DNA of 64,000 nucleotides from positions 1 through 64,000 of the forward strand of contig JACKOV010000003.1 in assembly GCA_024234075.1 (NCBI GenBank). The letters are read 5' to 3'. The notes beneath the pieces were generated by a model. That model worked only from the letters and a program-made list of their open reading frames with translations, had not been told where the DNA came from and made no database searches. The stretch is from Nevskiaceae bacterium (GTDB lineage Bacteria; Pseudomonadota; Gammaproteobacteria; Steroidobacterales; Steroidobacteraceae). Position numbers and translations under genes: made by a program. Positions 34,463-41,691 of this stretch are shown one piece after another (the stretch's first letter is position 1; the number at the start of each line of letters is the position of its first letter).

Positions 34463-35737
34463 CTACCAAGTCGACGACGACGGCGTCGCGTCGTCGACGC
34501 GGCGCAGATTCACGTCCAGCGGTGCATCGCTGTGACTCTGGAACACCCGCAGGCCAAACTCCGGCAGGATCGCCAGCAGATGATCGAAGATGTCCGCCTG
34601 GGCGGTTTCGTAGGCCACCCAGCCCACGTCGTTGGTAAAGCAGTAGATCTCCAGCGGCAGGCCCTGCGCGGTCGGCTGCAGCTGGCGCACCAGCAGGGTC
34701 AACTGCTGATGAACCCGCGGATGGTGGCGCAGGTATTGCTCCACATAGGCGCGAAAAGTGCCGAGATTGGTGACACGGCGCCGGTTCACGGGCTCTGCGC
34801 CGCGCTCGGCCAGTCTGGCGTTCCAGTCGCGCAGCTCCTCGGCCTTGGCGTCGAGATAGGCGTCGATCAGCGTGAACCGGCGCATGCGCGCCGCTTCGTC
34901 GTCGCCGAGAAAGCGCACCGAGCGCTGATCGATGTAGATCGAACGCTTGATTCGCCGGCCGCCGGTCTCGCGCATGCCGCGCCAGTTCTTGAACGAATCG
35001 CTGATCAGTTTCTTGGTCGGGACGGTGGTGATGGTCTTGTCCCAGTTCTGCACGGTGATGGTGTGCAGGGCGATGTCGATCACGTCGCCATCGGCATTCT
35101 GCGACGGCATCTCGATCCAGTCCCCGATGCGTATGCGGCCGTCGCCGCTGATCTGCACGCTGGCCACGAGTGACAGCAGCGTGTCCTGGAAGATCAGCAT
35201 CAGCACGGCGGTCATCGCGCCGAGACCGGTGAGGATGTGCAGGAACTTCGCGCCGATCAGCGTGGCCACGATCGAGATCGCGACCAGCACGAACATCACG
35301 ATCTTCGCCACCTGCAGATAGCCCTTGATGGGCTTGTTGCGCGCGCCGGGGCGGCGCTCGTAGACCTCGTTGATCAGGTCCAGTGCCCGCGAGATCGACA
35401 ACGCCACGGTCAGCACGATGAAAGCCTGGCACAGCGCATGGACCACCGTGACGACTTGCGGCGGCAGGTCCGGCACCACGGCAATGCCCGCGGCAATGAC
35501 CAGTGCCGGCACCACGTTGGCCAGCCGCGGAATCACGCGCAGCTTCATGCCCTGGTCCTGCGCAGTGCCCATCGAGGTGGCGCGCAGCACACGCTGGATA
35601 CCGCGCAGCAGTACGCGCTTGGTCAGCCAGTTCGCCAGCCAGGCCGCCAGCAGCAATGCAACGACGGCCCCGGCCGTGTAGACCCATGGATATGGCGCGA
35701 GTGCGGTGCGCAGGGTCTCAAGATGATCTTCTCGCAA
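34463..35737 (-). CDS. ybdG: Mechanosensitive channel, YbdG/MscM type
   Basis: A 424-residue inner-membrane MscS-superfamily channel with about five helices. It matches YbdG: GARNKPIKGYLQVAKIVMFVL near residue 132, GLGAMTAVLMLIFQDTLLSLVASVQIS near 172 (pore-lining helix), IGDWIEMPSQNADGDVIDI near 205, and DSFKNWRGMRETGGRRIKRSI near 247. It protects against mild hypo-osmotic shock. ATG 35737 is divergent from a second MscS gene. The pore helix GLGAMTAV keeps the Gly/Ala pattern. Confidence 0.92.
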   Translation of the reverse strand: MREDHLETLRTALAPYPWVYTAGAVVALLLAAWLANWLTKRVLLRGIQRVLRATSMGTAQDQGMKLRVIPRLANVVPALVIAAGIAVVPDLPPQVVTVVHALCQAFIVLTVALSISRALDLINEVYERRPGARNKPIKGYLQVAKIVMFVLVAISIVATLIGAKFLHILTGLGAMTAVLMLIFQDTLLSLVASVQISGDGRIRIGDWIEMPSQNADGDVIDIALHTITVQNWDKTITTVPTKKLISDSFKNWRGMRETGGRRIKRSIYIDQRSVRFLGDDEAARMRRFTLIDAYLDAKAEELRDWNARLAERGAEPVNRRRVTNLGTFRAYVEQYLRHHPRVHQQLTLLVRQLQPTAQGLPLEIYCFTNDVGWVAYETAQADIFDHLLAILPEFGLRVFQSHSDAPLDVNLRRVDDATPSSSTW

Positions 35738-35919
35738 CTGTCTTCATTCCTCGTCGGCGTGTTGTCGGCTTGCCATGTTGGATGGCGCGGTGCGCAAAAC
35801 TCGCGCACTGCCGCGTCTCGGCCTGCGCTGATGCGCCTTGATCGCCGCGCGGTGCCTACCATAGCATCGCAGTCGATGCGTGTGATGTCCGATGCGCGCG
35901 CTGTCTCGAGGAACTGGTC

Positions 35920-36873
35920 ATGGACGAGGAAAGGATTCTGCTCGGCATCCGCACGAGCACGCTCGTGGCCAGCGCGCTGGTCGTCATGCTGGTCGGGCTG
36001 GCCCATTTCGGTCTGAGATGGTGGACCCAGCGTCGGCATCGTCGCGAACAAGCTGGCGCTGCGGCACCGTCTGCAACGGAGCCGTCGGCCCGCCGCTGGT
36101 TGAGCGCGACCCTGCTCGACCTCGTCGCTCCGGTCGCGTTGCTGCTGTGGATCCATGGTCTGCTCGATATACCGGACAATCGCAAGGCTCGCGCGATCTA
36201 CACGCAGATCACGATACTGCGAAAGCTGGCGATGGCGGTCATCGGCATTTTCGCGTTCGCGTCGATGCTGATGGTGTTCGAGTCGGTGCGGCAATTCGGC
36301 ACGGCGATCCTGGCGTCGGCCGGCGTGGCCGGCATCGTGGTGGGCTTCGCTGCCCAGCGCAGCATCGCGACCTTGCTGGCCGGCTTCCAGATTGCACTGA
36401 CCCAGCCGATCCGGCTCGACGACGTGGTGATCGTCGAGAACGAGTGGGGCCGGATCGAGGAGATCACGCTGACCTACGTCGTGGTCAGTATCTGGGATCA
36501 ACGCCGGCTGATCCTGCCGATCACCTACTTTCTCGAGAAGCCGTTCCAGAACTGGACGCGCGCTTCCGCGGATCTGCTCGCCTACGTATTCCTGTACGTC
36601 GACTACCGCGTCCCGATCGAGCGGCTGCGCGCCAAGTTGACCGCGATCCTGCAGTCCTCGCCGTTGTGGGATCGGCGGGTCAACGTCTTGCAGGTCACCG
36701 ATGCCACCGAGCATGCGGTGCAGATCCGCGCTCTGGCGAGTGCGGCGAATTCCTCGCACGCCTGGGAGTTGCGTTGCGAGATCCGCGAGAAGCTGGTCAT
36801 GTTCCTGCAGCAGGAGCATCCCGAGGCGCTGCCGAGGCTGCGTCTGCTGCAGGATGCGGCCCACCCGGCGTAG
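35920..36873 (+). CDS. MscS-family mechanosensitive channel
   Basis: A 317-residue small-conductance channel of the inner membrane. Helices are at about residues 10-30, 62-82 and 98-122. The pore helix and beta domain read ASAGVAGIVVGFAAQRSIATLLAGFQIALTQPIRLDDVV (from about residue 128), which matches MscS family logic, with a soluble C-terminal domain. It is divergent from ybdG by 182 bases and followed six bases after its stop by the amidotransferase gene. Confidence 0.9.
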   Translation: MDEERILLGIRTSTLVASALVVMLVGLAHFGLRWWTQRRHRREQAGAAAPSATEPSARRWLSATLLDLVAPVALLLWIHGLLDIPDNRKARAIYTQITILRKLAMAVIGIFAFASMLMVFESVRQFGTAILASAGVAGIVVGFAAQRSIATLLAGFQIALTQPIRLDDVVIVENEWGRIEEITLTYVVVSIWDQRRLILPITYFLEKPFQNWTRASADLLAYVFLYVDYRVPIERLRAKLTAILQSSPLWDRRVNVLQVTDATEHAVQIRALASAANSSHAWELRCEIREKLVMFLQQEHPEALPRLRLLQDAAHPA

Positions 36874-36879
36874 CGGACG

Positions 36880-37614
36880 ATGAAGACCGCCGTCGCCATC
36901 CGCCACATCCACTTCGAGGATCTGGGGACTCTCGAGCCCTTGCTGCGCGAGCGTGGTTATTCGGTGCGGTACGTGGAGGCCACGACCGATGATCTGGCGG
37001 CGCTGGATGTCGCGGGGCCGGCTCTGCTGGTCGTGCTCGGCGGCCCTGTCGGCGCCTTCGACGAAGCGCTCTACCCGTTTCTCGCGGCGGAGCTGCAACT
37101 GGTGCGCCGCCGTCTCGCGGTGCGGCGACCGGTGCTCGGCATCTGCCTGGGCGCGCAGTTGATCGCGCGGGCGCTTGGCGCGAAGGTCTATCCCCTCGGC
37201 GTCAAGGAAATCGGTTTTGGTTCTCTCGAGCTGACGCAGCAAGGCCGCTCGTCGGTACTGTCGGCCTTGCAGGACGTGCCGGTGCTGCATTGGCATGGCG
37301 ACCAGTTCGACATCCCGCGTGATGCCGTGCGACTGGCAGGCACGGCGGTCGGCGCGAATCAGGCATTCGCGCTCGGTACGCAGGTACTGGGGCTGCAGTT
37401 CCATCTGGAGGTCGACACCGGCCAGCTCGAGCGCTGGCTGGTGGGGCATGCCTGCGAACTGGGCGCAGCCGGTATCGATCCTCGTGCGCTGCGCATCCAG
37501 GCCATGCAAGCACAAGGGCCGCTCGGCGCAGCGGCCCGAGCTGTCTTTGCCGCCTGGCTCGATGCGGCGGAGGCGGCATCGGATCCTGCCGGTGATTCCG
37601 CGGCGCGTATCTAG
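36880..37614 (+). CDS. Class I glutamine amidotransferase-like protein
   Basis: A 244-residue cytoplasmic protein similar to stand-alone GMP-synthase-type glutaminases. A catalytic triad is complete: Cys89 in GICLGAQ, His175 in LQFHLEV and Glu177. LHWHGDQFDIP near residue 130 is typical. It would hydrolyse glutamine or gamma-glutamyl compounds; the partner is unknown. Starts six bases after the MscS stop, so it is probably in the same transcript. Its stop overlaps the stop of the convergent lipoprotein gene by two bases. Confidence 0.85.
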   Translation: MKTAVAIRHIHFEDLGTLEPLLRERGYSVRYVEATTDDLAALDVAGPALLVVLGGPVGAFDEALYPFLAAELQLVRRRLAVRRPVLGICLGAQLIARALGAKVYPLGVKEIGFGSLELTQQGRSSVLSALQDVPVLHWHGDQFDIPRDAVRLAGTAVGANQAFALGTQVLGLQFHLEVDTGQLERWLVGHACELGAAGIDPRALRIQAMQAQGPLGAAARAVFAAWLDAAEAASDPAGDSAARI

Positions 37615-38423
37615 CGACCGGTCGCGTCCGATTCCACCACCATGTCGAGCACGTAGGCCGCCGATGAAGCATCGGCCGGCGGGTTGACGATGGTGTAGCG
37701 CTTCAATCGCAGCACGTTGCGCACGCCCGGCTGGTGCTCATAGCCTTCGATGTTTTCATAGAAGTTCTGCCATGGGCCTTCGTGCTGCTTCAGGCCTTGA
37801 TCGTCATAGGTGATCTCGCGTACGTGCAGGCACTGGTAATTGGCAATCAGGGGATGGGAGCAGGGCACGCGCTGTGCGGCGACTTCCAGGAACAGGCGCT
37901 CGCCGGGTCCGCCGTAGCGGGTGTCGGCCGTGGGTTCGCCGCTGAAGCGCAGTGTGTCGCCGGCCGTCGTGGTGTAGACCAAAGTCGCGGCGCGGTCGAA
38001 GTGCAGCGTGCCGCCGGCTTCGAGACGCTGACGGATCTCTGCGTCGGATTGCATCAGCGCGTTGTCGGGGCAGGCCATCTGGGTCATCACCAGCAAACCC
38101 ACCGACAAGCTGTTGCCATCCAGCGTATAGCCGCCGCCGATGTGGTTGCAGGCGTTGGCAACGCTCACGCGGCCGTCCGCGAAATCGAGCTGCAGGGGGC
38201 GCTCCGCCCGCGGGAACAGGCCGTCGATACGCTGACCGTCGGCGGCCGTCGCTTCGACGAGCTTCCAGTGGGCAGTGTGGAGCCGGGCGGCATCGAAGGC
38301 TTCCGCACCGTCGGTGGTCTGTTGCGTGCCGGGTGACCCGGCCGGGGGCTGGGCGGGGCTGCAGGCCGCCGTGGCCAGCATCGCGAGCAGGGAAAGAGTG
38401 CTTGGCAGGAGCAGGCGTTGCAT
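37611..38423 (-). CDS. META/DUF4377 lipoprotein
   Basis: A 270-residue outer-membrane or periplasmic lipoprotein. The signal peptide MQRLLLPSTLSLLAMLATAAC has lipobox TAAC, Cys21. Then a META domain (about residues 45-155; NACNHIGGGYTLDGNSL near 85, like HslJ) and a DUF4377 domain (about 175-265; VPCSHPLIANYQCLHVREITYDDQG). This combination is typical of stress-linked envelope proteins of unknown role. A longer start (38459) adds residues before the signal peptide and is rejected. Confidence 0.85.
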   Translation of the reverse strand: MQRLLLPSTLSLLAMLATAACSPAQPPAGSPGTQQTTDGAEAFDAARLHTAHWKLVEATAADGQRIDGLFPRAERPLQLDFADGRVSVANACNHIGGGYTLDGNSLSVGLLVMTQMACPDNALMQSDAEIRQRLEAGGTLHFDRAATLVYTTTAGDTLRFSGEPTADTRYGGPGERLFLEVAAQRVPCSHPLIANYQCLHVREITYDDQGLKQHEGPWQNFYENIEGYEHQPGVRNVLRLKRYTIVNPPADASSAAYVLDMVVESDATGR

Positions 38424-38467
38424 GACATCTCCAGATCGAGGTGTGGATTCCGGGGACACCGTGCTGC

Positions 38468-39109
38468 CTATCGGCGGCGTAACAGCCAGGCTCGCTCGGT
38501 GGCTGGATATCGGCCCTTCAGTCCTCCTCCTGGCAGCGCTGCGCTGTGGACCAGGCTCACTTCGTGACGATCTTGATAGTGACGACGGATTTCTTCGCCG
38601 TCGACCGAAAAGGGTGGTCCGGGCGTGAGGCGCTGATCGTATTCCATGGTGAGGAGCAGCTGTGGTGCGGCGTCCGCCAGCTGCAGCAGGTGCCGGGTGT
38701 ACCGGGTCCGCATCTCCGCCGGCAGCGCGACCAGCGCCGCTCGATCATAGATCGCATCGATCGGACCCAGCATTGTCCGAGTCAGATCGAAAATATCGCC
38801 GACGAACAGATCGAGATCGGGTGCGTGGTAATGCGCGATCGGACCCTTTGGGGTGATCTCAGGCTCGATGCCGAGCCCGGTGAACAGCTGTTCGATGGCC
38901 AGCGGACTCAGCTCCGCTCCGGCGACGCGATAGCCCAGCGAAAGCAGCCAGCGGATGTCCAGTGTCTTGCCGCAAAGGGGCAGGAACAGGCGTGCTCCGA
39001 GGGGCAGCGACAAGCTCGCCAGATGTTTGAGCAACAGCGGGTTCGTGTCGCGCTCGTGGAACGGAGTGTCCTGGTTCGCCCAACGCTGATGCCAGTAGTC
39101 TGCTTGCAT
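38468..39109 (-). CDS. tpm: Thiopurine S-methyltransferase family
   Basis: A 213-residue SAM-dependent methyltransferase. It begins YWHQRWANQDTPFHERDTNPLL, the TPMT hallmark, then RLFLPLCGKTLDIRWL near residue 40, AGAELSPLAIEQLF near 64 and YDRAALVALPAEMR near 120. Bacterial members methylate thiopurines and oxidised selenium or tellurium species. The start is divergent from ahpC, with the OxyR-type operator in the 203 bases between, so it may also respond to oxidants; that link is inferred. Confidence 0.93.
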   Translation of the reverse strand: MQADYWHQRWANQDTPFHERDTNPLLLKHLASLSLPLGARLFLPLCGKTLDIRWLLSLGYRVAGAELSPLAIEQLFTGLGIEPEITPKGPIAHYHAPDLDLFVGDIFDLTRTMLGPIDAIYDRAALVALPAEMRTRYTRHLLQLADAAPQLLLTMEYDQRLTPGPPFSVDGEEIRRHYQDRHEVSLVHSAALPGGGLKGRYPATERAWLLRRR

Positions 39110-39202
39110 GGATCGGAAGTTCGTTGAGATGGCTGCCGATCATTATCAATGAATGGCTGCCGCGATCCAGCCGTTCCCCTGGTCGATCGTGGTAGGGGCA
39201 CG

Positions 39203-39239
39203 ATAGACGTTCTCTATCCACCGGATAGGTGCAATCGAT
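39203..39239 (+). promoter_or_regulatory. OxyR operator upstream of ahpC
   Basis: The segment reads ATAG-N7-CTAT-N7-ATAG-N7-CGAT, the full four-element OxyR site with a single base change in the last element. Elements are at 39203-39206, 39214-39217, 39225-39228 and 39236-39239. It abuts the -35 box of the ahpC promoter, the standard OxyR activating position. This is a direct match to the known consensus. Confidence 0.9.
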
Positions 39240-39268
39240 TTCACACTGGCACGGGCTCCCCCTACAGT
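39240..39268 (+). promoter_or_regulatory. ahpC promoter
   Basis: TTCACA (39240-39245) and TACAGT (39263-39268) are separated by 17 bases, giving good -35 and moderate -10 boxes. The OxyR site ends at the base before the -35 box. The leader is about 35-40 bases with GAGGAAA before ATG 39313. Confidence 0.7.
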
Positions 39269-39312
39269 ACGCCTTGTCCAATGACCACCTACCACTGTGA
39301 CGAGGAAACGCA

Positions 39313-39876
39313 ATGTCTTTGATCAATACTGAAATCAAGCCCTTCAAGGCGAAGGCTTTTCACAACGGGAAGTTCGTGGATGTCTCCGATGCCACCATCA
39401 AGGGCAAGTGGGCGGTGTTCTTCTTCTATCCCGCCGATTTCACCTTCGTCTGCCCGACCGAACTGGGCGACCTGGCCGACCAGTACGGCGAGTTCCAGAA
39501 GCTCGGCGTGGAGATCTACGGCGTGTCGACGGATACGCACTTCACGCATAAGGCCTGGCACGACACCTCTGATACGATCCGTAAGGTGAAGTACCCGCTG
39601 GTCGGCGATCCTACCCACCAGCTGGCGCGCAACTTCGAAGTGCTGATCGAGAGCGATGGCATCGCTGATCGCGGCACCTTCGTCGTCGATCCGCAGGGCA
39701 AGATCCAGATCGTCGAGATCACTGCCGGCGGTATCGGCCGCGATGCGAGCGAGCTGTTGCGCAAGGTCAAGGCTGCGAAGTACGTCGCGGCCCACCCGGG
39801 CGAGGTCTGCCCGGCCAAGTGGAAGGAAGGCGAGAAGACCCTTGCGCCTTCGCTGGACCTCGTCGGCAAGATCTGA
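39313..39876 (+). CDS. ahpC: Peroxiredoxin, alkyl hydroperoxide reductase small subunit
   Basis: Reduces H2O2, organic peroxides and peroxynitrite. It has 187 residues, the length of enterobacterial AhpC. The peroxidatic Cys47 is in TFVCPTEL and the resolving Cys166 in GEVCPAKW, a typical two-Cys arrangement. The C-terminus carries the expected helix. Regulated by the OxyR site upstream. AhpF, its reductase, follows after a 140-base spacer that holds a large hairpin. Confidence 0.97.
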   Translation: MSLINTEIKPFKAKAFHNGKFVDVSDATIKGKWAVFFFYPADFTFVCPTELGDLADQYGEFQKLGVEIYGVSTDTHFTHKAWHDTSDTIRKVKYPLVGDPTHQLARNFEVLIESDGIADRGTFVVDPQGKIQIVEITAGGIGRDASELLRKVKAAKYVAAHPGEVCPAKWKEGEKTLAPSLDLVGKI

Positions 39877-39898
39877 CCCGACGACGTCTTTCGAGTTC

Positions 39899-39964
39899 GG
39901 ATCCGCGCCGCGCCCCTCGTCCCCCCTGCTCCCCCCCAGCCTCGAGGGGGGCGGCGCGCGATCC
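39899..39964 (+). terminator. Long hairpin between ahpC and ahpF
   Basis: GGATC (39899-39903), GCGCCGC (39905-39911) and CCCCTCG (39913-39919) pair with GATCC (39960-39964), GCGGCGC (39951-39957) and CGAGGGG (39943-39949), giving 19 pairs with two small internal loops. The loop (39920-39942) is nearly all C. It probably attenuates transcription or protects the 3' end of ahpC mRNA. No T-run follows. Confidence 0.55.
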
Positions 39965-40016
39965 GCACGTCTCGAAGCGACGCTTCCCACCGAAACAGGA
40001 TTTCCGGAGTTCCATC

Positions 40017-41615
40017 ATGCTCGACGCCGCGCTCCAGACCCAGCTGAAGGCCTATCTCGAACGGCTCGTCCAGCCGATCGAGCTGGTGGCCTCCCTCGAC
40101 GAGAGCGAGAAGTCGCGCGAGCTCGCGGAGCTGCTGCAGGAGATCGCTTCCCTGTCGGCGCAGATCACGGTCAGCACCGGGGGCGAAGAGGCACGCAAGC
40201 CTTCGTTCACCATCCGTCGGGTCGGCAACGAGCGCGATGTCGCGGTCACGTTTGCCGGCATTCCGCTCGGTCACGAGTTCACGTCGCTGGTGCTTGCATT
40301 GCTGCAGGTCGGCGGCTATCCGCCCAAGGTCGAGCCCGAGCTGCTCGAGCAGGCGGCATCGCTCGACGGCGACTATGTCTTCGAGACCTATTTTTCGTTG
40401 TCCTGCCAGAACTGCCCGGATGTCGTACAGGCGCTGAATCTCATGAGCGTCGTCAATCCGCGCGTGCGTCACGTCGCGATCGACGGCGCACTGTTCCAGA
40501 GCGAGGTCGAGGCGCGCCAGGTCATGGCCGTGCCAAGTGTGTTCCTGAATGGCCAGCCTTTCGGCCAGGGCCGGATGGATTTCGCGCAGATCCTGGCCAA
40601 GCTCGATGCCGATGCGCCGGCCCGGGAAGCCGAGAAGCTCAAGGCCAAGCAGGCTTTCGATGTGTTGGTCGTCGGCGGCGGTCCTGCCGGTGCGGCGGCA
40701 GCGATCTATGCCGCGCGCAAGGGCATCAATACGGGCGTGGTGGCGGAGCGCTTCGGCGGCCAGGTGCTGGACACCATGAGCATCGAGAATTTCATCTCGG
40801 TCCGCGAGACCGAGGGCCCGAAGCTCGCGGCCGCGCTCGAACAGCATGTGCGCGACTACCAGGTCGACATCATGAACCTGCAGCGTGCCGAGAAGCTGGT
40901 GCCGGCGGCCGAGCCGGGCGGCCTGATCGAGGTGCAGCTGGCGAACGGCGCCACGCTGCGCTCGCGCAGTGTCGTGCTCTCCACCGGCGCGCGCTGGCGC
41001 TCGATGAACGTCCCGGGCGAGGAGCAGTACCGCAACAAGGGTGTCGCCTATTGCCCGCATTGCGACGGCCCGCTGTTCAAGGGCAAGCGTGTCGCTGTGA
41101 TCGGTGGCGGCAATTCCGGTGTCGAGGCGGCGATCGATCTCGCCGGCATCGTCAGCCATGTGACGTTGCTCGAGTTCGATTCCAGGCTGCGTGCCGACGA
41201 AGTGTTGCAGCGCAAGCTGCGCAGCCTGCCGAATGTCGAGATACTGCTGAGCGCGCAGACCACCGAAGTGCTCGGCGATGGTCAGCGGGTGATCGGTCTG
41301 GACTGGAAGGATCGCAACACCGGCACCGTGCAGCGGATCGATCTCGAAGGTATTTTCGTGCAGATCGGCCTGCTGCCGAACAGCGAGTGGCTGAAAGGTA
41401 CGGTCGAGCTCTCGCCGCGCGGCGAGATCGTGATCGACGAGCGGGGTCAGACTTCTGTCCCGGGCGTATTCGCCGCGGGGGATGCCACTACGGTGCCCTA
41501 CAAGCAGATTGTCATTGCGATGGGTGCCGGTTCGACGGCAGCATTGTCGGCGTTCGATTACTTGATCCGTACCAGCGCACCGGCGTCGAAGTCGGCACTT
41601 GAAGCCGCCGCCTGA
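40017..41615 (+). CDS. ahpF: Alkyl hydroperoxide reductase subunit F
   Basis: An FAD/NADH-dependent disulfide reductase that regenerates AhpC. It has 532 residues. The N-terminal double-thioredoxin domain carries C130-QNC133; the FAD-binding part has VVGGGPAGAAAAIYAARKG near residue 222; the redox pair is C346-PHC349 in YCPHCDGPLF; the NADH-binding motif is VIGGGNSGVEAAIDLA near 361; and GVFAAGDATTVPYKQI is near the end. Start ATG 40017 has GGAG upstream. The spacing of the Cys pairs is as in E. coli. Confidence 0.97.
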   Translation: MLDAALQTQLKAYLERLVQPIELVASLDESEKSRELAELLQEIASLSAQITVSTGGEEARKPSFTIRRVGNERDVAVTFAGIPLGHEFTSLVLALLQVGGYPPKVEPELLEQAASLDGDYVFETYFSLSCQNCPDVVQALNLMSVVNPRVRHVAIDGALFQSEVEARQVMAVPSVFLNGQPFGQGRMDFAQILAKLDADAPAREAEKLKAKQAFDVLVVGGGPAGAAAAIYAARKGINTGVVAERFGGQVLDTMSIENFISVRETEGPKLAAALEQHVRDYQVDIMNLQRAEKLVPAAEPGGLIEVQLANGATLRSRSVVLSTGARWRSMNVPGEEQYRNKGVAYCPHCDGPLFKGKRVAVIGGGNSGVEAAIDLAGIVSHVTLLEFDSRLRADEVLQRKLRSLPNVEILLSAQTTEVLGDGQRVIGLDWKDRNTGTVQRIDLEGIFVQIGLLPNSEWLKGTVELSPRGEIVIDERGQTSVPGVFAAGDATTVPYKQIVIAMGAGSTAALSAFDYLIRTSAPASKSALEAAA

Positions 41616-41691
41616 TCGCAGACGACCGGGCCGGTACGCACATAACCGGCGCTTGCGCCGCGAGGTAAGCCATGCGCAGTGCCAGCCGGCA

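Noticed and set aside
35623..37515. A 630-codon minus-strand open frame opposite the MscS and amidotransferase genes
   Set aside because: Composition is that of a reverse-complement shadow and it contradicts two genes with full motifs.
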